From Paraburkholderia sp. BL9I2N2 (GTDB taxonomy: Bacteria > Pseudomonadota > Gammaproteobacteria > Burkholderiales > Burkholderiaceae): a stretch of 64,000 nt of DNA. Made by a program: the position numbers and the translations under genes. Location of the stretch: contig NZ_SMGP01000002.1 in NCBI RefSeq assembly GCF_004339745.1, positions 1,674,001 to 1,738,000 of the forward strand, read 5' to 3'. The stretch's first letter is position 1; each line of letters starts with the position of its first letter. Under the pieces are notes generated by a model. The model was not told where the DNA came from and made no database searches. It saw only the letters and a program-made list of their open reading frames with translations. Below, one piece after another: positions 1 through 8,520 of this stretch.

Positions 1-55
1 TGCCGTCCGATGCGCCGCGGCTTTCGCCGCCAATCAACAAAGTCACTTCATGCAT
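1..55 (-). CDS. vdh: Vanillin dehydrogenase, N-terminal end only (partial)
   Basis: Only the first 18 codons lie in the window, and the gene continues past base 1. The start reads MHEVTLLIGGESRGASDG, which resembles the N-terminus of bacterial vanillin/benzaldehyde dehydrogenases. That enzyme would oxidise vanillin to vanillate with NAD(P), the step after the lyase encoded just upstream. An AGGAGA-type ribosome-binding site lies about 10 bases before the ATG. It is 81 bases downstream of the lyase stop on the same strand, so the two are probably co-transcribed. The family call rests on a very short piece plus context. Confidence 0.6.
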   Translation of the reverse strand, partial: MHEVTLLIGGESRGASDG

Positions 56-136
56 GTCCGTCGTCTCCTCGCTGTCTCTCTCGCTGCATCACTCACCGTA
101 GTCTGCGTGAACCGAAGTCCACACCGATGCGACCGA

Positions 137-964
137 TTAGCGCTTGTACGTTTGCAGACCGGGCTTGATCGCCTTGTCGTCGAGGAACTGCTTGAGGCCC
201 TGTTCGCGGCCGCCTTCGGGATCGCGCAGTTGCGCCTGATCGAGCTTGGCGTACAGATAGTCTTCATTCTGATCCCACGTCAGTTCGCGGCAACGCTTGA
301 AACCCTGCTTGGCGGCGCGCAACACCACCGGATTCTTCTCGAGCAGTTTGCCGGCGAGCGCACGCGTAGCTTCGCGCAACTCGGCGCGCGGCACGCTCTT
401 GTTGACGAGGCCCATCTGCGCCGCTTCCTGCCCGGTGAACGTCTCGCCCGTCATGATGTAATACAGCGCCTGACGATGCCCGACGGTATCGGCCATTGCT
501 TTGCTCACCAGGTTGCCCGGCGGAATGCCCCAGTTGATTTCGGAGAGGCCGAACACGGCTTCGTCGGCGGCAATCGCGAGGTCGCACGCCACCAGCGGCG
601 AGAATCCGCCACCGAAGCACCAGCCATTGACCATCGCGATGGTCGGCTTCGCGTACATGCGCAGCAGTTGCCATTGCCACCGGCACGCGTCGCGGCGAAT
701 CTTTTCCTGCAGGATTTCAGGGCCCGCGTCGACTTCGCGGAAATATTCCTTCAGGTCCATGCCGGCAGTCCACGCGTCGCCTTCGCCGGTGAGTACCAGA
801 ACCTGGGCTTCCGCGTCCAGCTCAACGGCTTCGAGCACCTCGATCATTTCCTTGTTCAGCGTGGGGCTCATCGCGTTGCGCTTCTCAGGTCGATTGAACG
901 AGACCCATGCGATTCCTTCCACGACATCGACCTTGACGGTATTCCAACGGCCTTCATAACTCAT
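137..964 (-). CDS. ech: Feruloyl-CoA (p-hydroxycinnamoyl-CoA) hydratase/lyase
   Basis: This 275-residue crotonase-superfamily enzyme would hydrate feruloyl-CoA and cleave the adduct to vanillin and acetyl-CoA. Visible crotonase features are the N-terminal VSFNRPEKRNAMS, the oxyanion-hole segment around GMDLKEYF, and NGWCFGGGF. The acidic residue of GLSEINWGIPPGNL matches the 4-hydroxycinnamoyl-CoA lyase subgroup. The start at 964 has a GGAGAAAG ribosome-binding site 5 bases upstream; a longer reading to 1012 adds a non-conserved Arg-rich extension and would run into the promoter/operator. It is divergent from the MarR gene and followed by vdh. No feruloyl-CoA synthetase is visible here; it probably lies beyond the left edge. 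Confidence 0.93.
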   Translation of the reverse strand: MSYEGRWNTVKVDVVEGIAWVSFNRPEKRNAMSPTLNKEMIEVLEAVELDAEAQVLVLTGEGDAWTAGMDLKEYFREVDAGPEILQEKIRRDACRWQWQLLRMYAKPTIAMVNGWCFGGGFSPLVACDLAIAADEAVFGLSEINWGIPPGNLVSKAMADTVGHRQALYYIMTGETFTGQEAAQMGLVNKSVPRAELREATRALAGKLLEKNPVVLRAAKQGFKRCRELTWDQNEDYLYAKLDQAQLRDPEGGREQGLKQFLDDKAIKPGLQTYKR

Positions 965-1010
965 CTGCTTTCTCCGTGAACGTTGGCCGCGACCGCGGCC
1001 TGATGAACAC

Positions 1011-1034
1011 ATTTAATATCAGGCTGCCTGATAT
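1011..1034 (-). promoter_or_regulatory. MarR-type operator within the ech promoter
   Basis: Bases 1016-1034 form a near-perfect palindrome, ATATCAGGCTGCCTGATAT (8-bp arms, 3-bp centre). Read on the minus strand toward ech, it sits between a TTTACA -35-like hexamer and a TATTAA -10-like hexamer. The same arrangement recurs at 1656-1682 before the transporter gene. Binding by the neighbouring MarR protein is inferred. Confidence 0.75.
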
Positions 1035-1131
1035 GTAAAGTGGAAAATCGCCCGCTCGGTGCAAACCCCTAGCGGCGGAATTTCCGTCGAGGCGCGCTAA
1101 GATACGGGATAGACCGAACCTTCTGCCCACG

Positions 1132-1602
1132 ATGAGCAAAAATCAAAACTCGCCTGCCGAGCCGACCGCCACACGCACTCGCCGTTCCAGCCTGCGCCTG
1201 ACCTATGTGATCGGCAGTCTCGACCGCATCCTGCGGCGCCGTATGACCGAAGCGCTCGCGCCGCTCGGCCTGACGCTCGCGCAATTCACCGCGCTTTCCG
1301 TGCTCGAAGCCAAAGGGCAAGCATCCAACGCACAGGTCGCCGAGCGTTCCTTCATCACGCCGCAGTCGGCCAATGAGGTGATGAATGCGATGGCAAGCCG
1401 CAACTGGGTAAGCCGCGAACCGGACCCGACGCACGGCCGCATCGTGCTGCTGCGACTGACGGACGAAGGGCGCGCCGTGTTACGCGAATGCGAGCAGGCC
1501 GTCAAGGCCATCGAGAAGCAGATGATGGAAGGCATCGAACTCGACGCCGCCGGCGCGGTGCAGACCCACCTCGAAACTTTCGTTCGTAATCTGCGCGGCT
1601 AG
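1132..1602 (+). CDS. MarR-family regulator of hydroxycinnamate catabolism
   Basis: This is a 156-residue winged-helix regulator of normal MarR length. The DNA-binding part runs from about residue 45 to 110 (SNAQVAERSFITPQSANEVMNAM), followed by the wing signature DPTHGRIVLLRLTDEGR. It sits between the divergent lyase gene and the aromatic transporter. Related MarR proteins of coumarate/ferulate pathways repress until a hydroxycinnamoyl-CoA thioester binds. The two matching palindromes at 1016-1034 and 1661-1679 are its likely targets. Ligand and repressor role are inferred from context. Confidence 0.88.
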   Translation: MSKNQNSPAEPTATRTRRSSLRLTYVIGSLDRILRRRMTEALAPLGLTLAQFTALSVLEAKGQASNAQVAERSFITPQSANEVMNAMASRNWVSREPDPTHGRIVLLRLTDEGRAVLRECEQAVKAIEKQMMEGIELDAAGAVQTHLETFVRNLRG

Positions 1603-1655
1603 ATCCGCTGGCCGCCTCGCCGAATTGCTAGGTGTTTTCACCGAACAATTTGCGC

Positions 1656-1682
1656 TTGTGTTATCAGCCTACCTGATATTAA
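1656..1682 (+). promoter_or_regulatory. Second MarR-type operator/promoter, before the MFS gene
   Basis: TTATCAGCCTACCTGATAT at 1661-1679 matches the ech operator at 16 of 19 positions. It again lies between a TTGTGT -35-like hexamer and a TATTAA -10-like hexamer with the same 15-base spacing. The 1603-1931 gap holds no gene. Downstream of this promoter it is an approximately 240-base leader in which I see nothing else convincing. Confidence 0.72.
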
Positions 1683-1931
1683 ATCCAGTCCACGATGCGG
1701 CGTGTGGAGACGCGCCGCATCGCCTCGAAGCAAATGCACCGTCGTCTGGCCATCGAAACGATGCGCCGCGCGCGGCGGTGATTGCTGCGCTGCTGCAGGG
1801 TATTCCATCGTGGCCTCGACGATGATCTGACGCCCGCTTGCCGAACCCGTCTGGCATGCAAGACGGCGACTCGGCATCTGCTGACTTCCAGCAAAACCGG
1901 AAAACCACGCCATTTAATAAGGATCACTAAC

Positions 1932-3179
1932 GTGAAAAGAGCCGGAACATTGAATTCGACCGAAGGCACTGCGCTACGGGCGACGTCCAGCCGGACAGGC
2001 GCCTTCGTCACCCTCGGATTGTGTTTTGCGATTGCCCTGCTCGAAGGGCTCGACCTGCAGTCGGTCGGCGTCGCCGCGCCGCGCATGGCGCGCGAGTTCG
2101 GCCTCTCGGTCGCGCAGATGGGCCTGGCGTTCAGCGCCGGCACCTTCGGCTTGCTGCCCGGCGCGATGTTCGGCGGACGGCTCGCCGACCGCATCGGCCG
2201 CAAGCGCGTGCTCGTGATCTCCGCCTGCCTGTTCGGCCTGCTGTCGATCATGACCGCGCTGGTGAGCGACTTTCACACGCTCGTGATCGTGCGGGTGCTG
2301 ACGGGTATCGGACTCGGTGGCGCATTGCCGAACCTGATCGCGTTGTCGTCGGAAGCGGTCGAGCCGCGTTCGCGCAGCACCGCCGTGAGTGTGATGTATT
2401 GCGGCATTCCGTTCGGTGGTGTGATCGCGTCGGTGATCGGCGTGCTGAGTGCGGGCGACACCGAGTGGCGCCACATCTTCTACGTCGGCGGCGCGGGACC
2501 GCTGGTGCTGGTGCCACTGCTGCTCGTGTTTCTCGCGGATTCGAAGGCGTTCACGCAAGCATCGCGCGATGGCCACGCCAAACCCGCGCCGGTCGGTGAA
2601 ATCCTGTTCGGTGGCACGCGTGGGCTCTCCACCGTGCAGATCTGGGTCAGCTATTTCTGCACGCTGATCGTCCTCTACTTCCTGCTCAACTGGCTGCCCT
2701 CGTTGATGGCGGCAAGCGGTCTGACGCGCGCGCAGGTCGGCTACGTGCAGATCTTTTTCAACATCGGCGGCGGCATCGGCGCGTTGTGCATCGGCATGTT
2801 GATGGATCGCATGCGCTCGGGCGTGGTGGTGGCGGGCATGTATGTCGGGATCATCGCGTCGCTCGCGGCGCTTTCGATGGCGCCCGGCTTCGGCGCGCTG
2901 GCGGCCTCGGCCTTCTTCGCGGGGATGTTCGTGATCGGCGGCCAATCGGTGCTGTATGCGCTGTCCGCGGCATTTTATCCGACGGCCATGCGCGGCACCG
3001 GCGTTGGCGCGGCGGTGGCGGTGGGCCGCGTCGGCTCGGTGGTCGGGCCGCTGGCCGCGGGTCAATTGCTGGCGATGGGCCGCAGTTCATCGACCGTAAT
3101 CGGCGCAAGCATTCCCGTCACGCTGGTCGCCGCAGCAGCCGCGCTGCTCCTGCTGCGCCGCCCGCGCGCCGACGACTGA
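1932..3179 (+). CDS. MFS aromatic-acid:H+ symporter, MhpT/AAHS type
   Basis: This 415-residue transporter has about 12 membrane spans. GRLADRIGRKRVL matches the MFS loop 2-3 motif, and GIGLGGALPNLIALSSEA is typical of the aromatic acid:H+ symporter family that imports 3-hydroxyphenylpropionate, benzoates and related acids. I chose the GTG at 1932 because AAGGA lies 9 bases upstream; an in-frame reading from 1782 would add 50 hydrophilic residues inside the leader. It follows the second MarR-type operator and precedes the porin and esterase genes, so import of ferulate or a related acid is the likely role. The substrate is inferred. Confidence 0.85.
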   Translation: MKRAGTLNSTEGTALRATSSRTGAFVTLGLCFAIALLEGLDLQSVGVAAPRMAREFGLSVAQMGLAFSAGTFGLLPGAMFGGRLADRIGRKRVLVISACLFGLLSIMTALVSDFHTLVIVRVLTGIGLGGALPNLIALSSEAVEPRSRSTAVSVMYCGIPFGGVIASVIGVLSAGDTEWRHIFYVGGAGPLVLVPLLLVFLADSKAFTQASRDGHAKPAPVGEILFGGTRGLSTVQIWVSYFCTLIVLYFLLNWLPSLMAASGLTRAQVGYVQIFFNIGGGIGALCIGMLMDRMRSGVVVAGMYVGIIASLAALSMAPGFGALAASAFFAGMFVIGGQSVLYALSAAFYPTAMRGTGVGAAVAVGRVGSVVGPLAAGQLLAMGRSSSTVIGASIPVTLVAAAAALLLLRRPRADD

Positions 3180-3242
3180 CCGTCCGCACAAAAAATTCAA
3201 CAACAACACACACATTCATTCAACGGTTCGGAGACACCCTTC

Positions 3243-4382
3243 ATGCAAGCATCCGCACGTCTTTTACTCTGCGGCGCACTGTGCACCCTCAGCGGCGCCG
3301 CAGCGGCCCAATCGAGCGTGACGCTCTACGGCATTGTCGATACCGGCATCGAATACGTTTCGCACGCGAACGCCGCGGGCAAGAGCGTGTTCCGCATGCC
3401 GTCGGTCACGGGCGAACTGCCTTCGCGCTGGGGGCTGCGCGGCAATGAAGACCTGGGTGGCGGCTATAGCGCGGTCTTCACGCTGGAAAGCGGCTTCAAT
3501 GTGCGAGCCGGTGACCTCGGCCAGGGCGGGCGGCTGTTCGGCCGTCAGGCATTCGTCGGCATCAAGAGCCCGTACGGCACGGTCTCGTTCGGCCGCCAGT
3601 ACACGATGACGTACCTCGCGCTGATGGGCGCGGACCTGATCGGCCCGGACATCTATGGTCTGGGCTCGCTCGACGCCTATGTGCCCAACGCCCGCGCCGA
3701 CAACTCGGTGGTCTACCTCGGCAGTTATGCGGGCGTGACGCTCGGCGCGAATTACTCGTTCGGCCGCGATTCCGCCGGCACCGGCAACTCGCCGGGCCAG
3801 GGCACGTGCACCGGTTCGGTCGCCGGACAGGCAACCCAATGCCGCGAATGGTCAGTCATGCTGAAGTACGACGCGCCGCTCTTCGGCGTCGCTGCGTCGT
3901 ATGAAGAGCAGCGTGGCGGCAGCACCGCGGCGGCGAACTTCTTCGACGGCATCGCGCCGACTCCGCTCACCAGCGCCGGCGACAAGGACATTCGCGCGCA
4001 TGTGAGCGCCTACGCGAATCTCGGCAAGGCCAAACTCGGCGTGGGATGGCTCAACCGCCGCGTCGAGCCGGCGGCGGACACGATTGCGAGCGTGCGCTCG
4101 AATCTGTTCTTCGTCGCCGCGTCGTACTACGTGACGCCTGCCTTCATCGTCGACGGCGAGATCTATCACATCACCAATAGCGAGCACGACACCCGCGCCA
4201 CGATGGGCACGCTGCGCACCACCTATCTGCTTTCGAAGCGCACCGCTGTCTACGCCCAAGGTTCGTACCTCGGCAACAGCGCGAAGGCGCGCTACTCGGT
4301 CAGCGCCGGCGGCGGCGGCACGACGCCCGCGGCAGGCACCGGCCAGACCGGCGTGATGGTCGGCGTTCGTCATTCGTTCTAG
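3243..4382 (+). CDS. Gram-negative porin, Burkholderia OmpC-like family
   Basis: This 379-residue outer-membrane beta-barrel has a signal peptide (LLLCGALCTLSGAAAAQS, cleavage after about residue 22). The mature start SSVTLYGIVDTGIEYVSHA is typical of Burkholderia porins, and the protein ends in the aromatic residue of VGVRHSF, as expected for BAM-assembled barrels. FGRQAFVGIKSPYGTVSFGRQ is a family signature. It lies 63 bases after the MFS gene and 10 bases before the esterase gene. It probably forms the outer-membrane entry for the aromatic substrate of the same operon. Confidence 0.93.
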   Translation: MQASARLLLCGALCTLSGAAAAQSSVTLYGIVDTGIEYVSHANAAGKSVFRMPSVTGELPSRWGLRGNEDLGGGYSAVFTLESGFNVRAGDLGQGGRLFGRQAFVGIKSPYGTVSFGRQYTMTYLALMGADLIGPDIYGLGSLDAYVPNARADNSVVYLGSYAGVTLGANYSFGRDSAGTGNSPGQGTCTGSVAGQATQCREWSVMLKYDAPLFGVAASYEEQRGGSTAAANFFDGIAPTPLTSAGDKDIRAHVSAYANLGKAKLGVGWLNRRVEPAADTIASVRSNLFFVAASYYVTPAFIVDGEIYHITNSEHDTRATMGTLRTTYLLSKRTAVYAQGSYLGNSAKARYSVSAGGGGTTPAAGTGQTGVMVGVRHSF

Positions 4383-4392
4383 GAGACACAGC

Positions 4393-6126
4393 ATGAAGTG
4401 CACCTCTATCGCGCTCGCAGCGGCTGCGGCGCTCACACTAGCCGCGTGCGGCGGCAACGATCTCGGCAGCAGCGCGGGCACCAGCGCCACCATCGCCGCG
4501 TTGCCGCAACTGAGCGCCGCCACGCCGGGCACGCTCGCCGGCAATTGCGCGGCGCTCGCCGCGAAGCTCACATTCGCCAATACGGTCTTCACCACGGTGA
4601 CGGACGTCGCGGCAGGCACGCTGAAAGTAGCGGGCAAACCGATCGCCGAACACTGTCTGATTCAAGGCAGCATGAATCAGCGCGTCAGCAGTGTCGACGG
4701 CAAGACCTATGCGATCGGCTTCGAAATGCGCCTGCCGATCGCATGGAACGGGCGTTTCTTCTATCAGGCCAACGGTGGCCTCGACGGCAACGTGGTCACG
4801 GCTACCGGCGAGATCGGCGGCGGCGGTCCCACGAGCGACGCGCTCAACATGGGCTTCGCGGTCATCAGCTCGGATGCGGGGCACAGCTCGGCGCAAAATC
4901 CGCTGTTCGGTCTCGACCCGCAAGCGCGCATCGACTACGGCTACAACGCGGTCGCCACGCTCACGCCGATGGCCAAGCAGGTCATCAAGCTCGCTTACGG
5001 CAAGGCACCGGACCGCAGCTACTTCGACGGCTGCTCCAACGGTGGACGTCATGCAATGGTCGCGGCGGCACGCTCGTCGGCGGAATATGACGGCATCATT
5101 GCGGGCGATCCGGGCTTTCATCTGCCGAAGGCGGCCGTCGGCGAAATGTGGAGCGCGCAGCAACTCGCGAAAGTGGCGAGCGCGACAAAGTCGAACGGCC
5201 TGCCCGATATCACAACCGGCTTTACCGCGGCAGAACGTCAAATGGTGGCGTCGAAAATACTGGCCAAGTGCGACGCGCTCGACGGCGCCAGCGACGGCCT
5301 CATTCAGGATATCAAGGCATGCCAGGCAAACTTCAACCTTGCTACCGATGTCCCGACCTGCACGAACAACGTGCGCGACGGCACGTGTTTGACGGGCGCG
5401 CAAAAGGACGCCATCGGCAATGTGTTCTCCGGCGCGCGCAACAGCGCAGGCACAGCCCTGTATGCGAGCTTCCCATACGACGCCGGACTCGGCCCGGGCT
5501 GGTCGGCATGGAAGCAGGCCAACTCGATCACACTCGATCCGGCCGCAGCCGCCTTCACGTTCACCACGCCACCGCAAAGCGCTTCCGTGTTGAGCCGGTT
5601 GTCGGCGTACGCGCTGAACTTCAGCATGGACACCGACGCGCCGAAGATCTTCGCCACCAGCGGCGCGTATAGCGAGTCGGCGTGGTCCTTCATGACGCCG
5701 CCCGACGAAACCAACCTGAGCGCATTGAAGCAGCGCGGAGCGAAGCTGATGGTTTATCACGGCACGAGCGACCCGGTGTTTTCATCGAACGACACGACCG
5801 ACTGGTATCAGCGGCTCACGACGGCGAACGGCGGCGACGCGTCGAACTTCGCGCGTCTTTACACGATTGCCGGCATGAACCACTGCAGCGGTGGACCGAG
5901 CACCGACCAGTTCGACATGCTCACGCCGCTCGTCGCGTGGGTCGAACAGGGCAAAGCGCCGGACAGCGTGGTCGCCACCGCGCGCGACGCGAGCAATGTC
6001 GTGCCGAACACGGACGTGCCTGCCGGTTGGGGCGCGGGACGCACGCGGCCACTTTGCGCGTATCCGAAAGTGGCGCGCTATCAGGGCGGCGACGTCAACG
6101 CCGTGAGTAGTTTCGTTTGTAGTTGA
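4393..6126 (+). CDS. Tannase/feruloyl esterase family lipoprotein
   Basis: This is a 577-residue alpha/beta hydrolase of the tannase/feruloyl-esterase family. The start MKCTSIALAAAAALTLAACGG is a lipoprotein signal with lipobox LAAC, so the enzyme is probably lipid-anchored in the periplasm or at the outer membrane. The catalytic serine is in GCSNGGRHAM, a candidate acid is in YHGTSDPVFS, and the histidine is in GMNHCSGG. The Cys beside Ser and His fit the CS-D-HC motif of this family. It is the last gene of the MFS-porin unit. Releasing ferulate from esters before uptake would complete the pathway; the ester substrate is unknown. Confidence 0.87.
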   Translation: MKCTSIALAAAAALTLAACGGNDLGSSAGTSATIAALPQLSAATPGTLAGNCAALAAKLTFANTVFTTVTDVAAGTLKVAGKPIAEHCLIQGSMNQRVSSVDGKTYAIGFEMRLPIAWNGRFFYQANGGLDGNVVTATGEIGGGGPTSDALNMGFAVISSDAGHSSAQNPLFGLDPQARIDYGYNAVATLTPMAKQVIKLAYGKAPDRSYFDGCSNGGRHAMVAAARSSAEYDGIIAGDPGFHLPKAAVGEMWSAQQLAKVASATKSNGLPDITTGFTAAERQMVASKILAKCDALDGASDGLIQDIKACQANFNLATDVPTCTNNVRDGTCLTGAQKDAIGNVFSGARNSAGTALYASFPYDAGLGPGWSAWKQANSITLDPAAAAFTFTTPPQSASVLSRLSAYALNFSMDTDAPKIFATSGAYSESAWSFMTPPDETNLSALKQRGAKLMVYHGTSDPVFSSNDTTDWYQRLTTANGGDASNFARLYTIAGMNHCSGGPSTDQFDMLTPLVAWVEQGKAPDSVVATARDASNVVPNTDVPAGWGAGRTRPLCAYPKVARYQGGDVNAVSSFVCS

Positions 6127-6161
6127 ATCGAAAGCGGGTTATCGGCCCGCCTCGCTGTAAG

Positions 6162-6209
6162 CGCCTCGCGCACGCGGTGCACCTTTGCACGAATTGCATG
6201 CGCGAGGCG
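6162..6209. repeat. Hairpin-forming inverted repeat downstream of the esterase gene
   Basis: CGCCTCGCGCA (6162-6172) and TGCGCGAGGCG (6199-6209) are perfect 11-base arms around an inner GTGCA/TGCAC pairing. A smaller GCGGG/CCCGC hairpin precedes it at about 6134-6150. No T-run follows, so it could be a Rho-dependent end or mRNA-stabilising structure. The remainder of the 6127-6486 gap shows nothing I can name. Confidence 0.5.
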
Positions 6210-6486
6210 TAGTCTGAATCTCCCTCTACTTACATCGCGTTGAAAAGTTCGCCGCCACTCCGGCGGTCGACAACGCGCCACTCCACTGCCTCGTACGACC
6301 GCGAACCGCACGCCTGCGTGCCGTTCGCCAAGCGCGTCGCCGCCAGGTAGAATCCCCTGCATCTCATGCCGACGCGCAGCATTGCCGCCCCGGAGCGGGA
6401 ACGCGGCTTGCTAATTAGAGGAGTTGAGCAATAGACGATTCCTTACGAGCCGTCGCTTCTCCGCACTTTGAAATGACACTTCGACA

Positions 6487-7962
6487 ATGACTAACCACGA
6501 ATCTCAGACATCTTCCCGATCCAACGTGGAAACGGGCGTCCCCGGTCTCGACGAGATCCTGGGCGGAGGTCTGGTCCGCGGCGGCGTGTACCTGCTGGAA
6601 GGCATGGCCGGCGCCGGCAAGACGATTCTGTCGAGCCAGATTGGTTTTCATCGTGTAAGCCAGGGCGAGAAGGTGCTGTACATGACCTTGATCGCCGAAT
6701 CGCACGACAAGCTGTTGGGTCATCTCAAGGGCCTGAGCTTTTTCGACGAGAAAGCGGTCGCCCAGCAGATGCTGTTCGTGTCCGGCTATCACGAACTGAT
6801 GCAGGACGGTCTCGACGGCTTCCTCAAGCTGATTGCCTCGAGCATTTACGATTACCGCCCGAGCCTGATGATCATCGACGGCTTTCGTAGCGCGCGTGAA
6901 TTCAGCGAGACCGAGCTGTCGCTGTCCAAGTTCATCCATGAGTTGAATGCGCTGGTCGCAGCGATGGATTGCACGACCTTGCTGCTTGCCCCGCTCTCCG
7001 GCAACGAACCGCATCCGGAACATACGCTGGTCGATGGCCTGATCGAGCTGAACCGATTCAACGACGGCATGCGCCGCGCGCGCGAAATCGAAGTCCACAA
7101 GATGCGCGCGCGCAATCATCTGATGGGCAAGCATTTCTTCCGCATTGCCGAAAGCGGGCTCCTGATGTTCCCGCGCCTGGAAGCGCAATCTGCTCTGCCG
7201 CCCGGTCCGGTCGATCTGAAAGCGCGTCTCGGCTTCGGCCTTCCGCATCTCGACGGCCTGCTCGGCGGCGGCTTTGCGCAAGGCTCCACGACCACGCTGA
7301 TCGGGCCGTCGGGCGTCGGCAAGACGTTGCTCTGTCTGCAATTTCTCGCGGCCGGCGTCGCGCGCGGCGAACGCTGCGTGTACCTTGGCTTCTACGAAGG
7401 GCCGCAGCGGCTGATCGGCAAAGCGGAGGCCGTGTCGATCGGACTGACGGACGCGTACGAGGACGGCCGGCTCGTGATCCAGTGGCAACCGGCCATCGAA
7501 CTGGCCGTCGACGAACTCGCGGCCACCGCGCTCGCCACGGTCAAGAAGATCGGCGCGTCGCGCATCGTCATCGACGGGGTGGAAGGTTTCCGCGATTCCG
7601 CGTTGCGCACCGAGCGCTTTGGCCTGTTCCTGAATGCGCTGCTGCATCAGCTTCGCGAGGCCTGCGTCACCACACTCCTTACAGAAGAGTTGCCGCTTTA
7701 CGCCGACCCCGGCCACGCGAGGAGCGTGCGGGTTTCGGCCCTGACCGAGAACCTCGTGCTGCTGCGTTACGCCGAAACGGAAACGGGTCTGCGGCGCATG
7801 ATTTCCGTGGTCAAGCAGCGTGAAAGCGCCCACGACACTTCGTTGCGCGAGCTTGTGATTTCGTCTCAGGGTCTCGACGCGATCGAAAACTCGGGGAGCC
7901 CCGCCAGCCTGTATTCGGCGGCCGGCCTGTCGGCCACGCTGCCGCCGCGACGAAATACCTAG
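6487..7962 (+). CDS. KaiC-like RecA-fold ATPase, two domains
   Basis: This 491-residue protein has two tandem KaiC domains. The first begins ETGVPGLDEILGGGL and has Walker A GMAGAGKT at residues 39-46. The second begins LPHLDGLLGGGFAQG and has Walker A GPSGVGKT near residues 272-279. Both Walker B regions are visible (LMIIDGF, RIVIDGVEGF). Non-cyanobacterial KaiC homologues of this kind act in stress or signalling rather than a proven clock. No kaiA or kaiB is present. A single-receiver protein follows 6 bases later, so the two probably work together. Confidence 0.88.
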   Translation: MTNHESQTSSRSNVETGVPGLDEILGGGLVRGGVYLLEGMAGAGKTILSSQIGFHRVSQGEKVLYMTLIAESHDKLLGHLKGLSFFDEKAVAQQMLFVSGYHELMQDGLDGFLKLIASSIYDYRPSLMIIDGFRSAREFSETELSLSKFIHELNALVAAMDCTTLLLAPLSGNEPHPEHTLVDGLIELNRFNDGMRRAREIEVHKMRARNHLMGKHFFRIAESGLLMFPRLEAQSALPPGPVDLKARLGFGLPHLDGLLGGGFAQGSTTTLIGPSGVGKTLLCLQFLAAGVARGERCVYLGFYEGPQRLIGKAEAVSIGLTDAYEDGRLVIQWQPAIELAVDELAATALATVKKIGASRIVIDGVEGFRDSALRTERFGLFLNALLHQLREACVTTLLTEELPLYADPGHARSVRVSALTENLVLLRYAETETGLRRMISVVKQRESAHDTSLRELVISSQGLDAIENSGSPASLYSAAGLSATLPPRRNT

Positions 7963-7968
7963 CCGCCC

Positions 7969-8319
7969 ATGAAAACCATTCTGGTCGTGGACGACGAGTT
8001 CGACATCCTGACAGTCTGGCGGCTGTTGCTGGAGCGGCACGGCTACACCGTGCTGACGGCGTCGAACGGGGCCGCCGCGCTCGAGCAGATACGCAAGACC
8101 CGGCCCGACATCATCGTGTCGGACTGCATGATGCCGGTCATGTCAGGGCTGCAACTGTGCGCGGCGTTGAACGCCGATCCTGATCTGCGTGCCATTCCGA
8201 TCATTCTGTGCAGCGCGGCCGCGGATATCCCCGTGCAACCGAATCCCGTCATCGAATACGCGCGCAAGCCGCTTTCGTTCGACACGCTGCTGGCCATGCT
8301 TCAACGCATGGCCGCATAA
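7969..8319 (+). CDS. Stand-alone response-regulator receiver protein
   Basis: This 116-residue protein consists only of a CheY-like receiver domain. The acidic pair is in VVDDEFD, the phospho-acceptor Asp is in IIVSDCMMPVMSG, and the conserved Lys is in YARKPLSF. No output domain follows, so it must act by protein contact or pass the phosphate on. It lies 6 bases after the KaiC-like gene and has no obvious ribosome-binding site of its own, which suggests translational coupling. No histidine kinase is adjacent; its partner is unknown. Confidence 0.87.
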   Translation: MKTILVVDDEFDILTVWRLLLERHGYTVLTASNGAAALEQIRKTRPDIIVSDCMMPVMSGLQLCAALNADPDLRAIPIILCSAAADIPVQPNPVIEYARKPLSFDTLLAMLQRMAA

Positions 8320-8520
8320 AACAGCGGACCGCCCACGCGGCGGACGGGCGGGCGCGCTTGCTGCGCGAACGCCCGTCCGCAAGCGACTTTCCCCCCTCTC
8401 CAGGTAAAAACCCGGATTCCTGCCGTCGGCCGCACGGACTACTCTCGGCACACTCATTAAACAGAACATCGTTCTTTCCAACAGAACGACGCTGACAAAA
8501 GACACCCGAAGGAGGATTTC

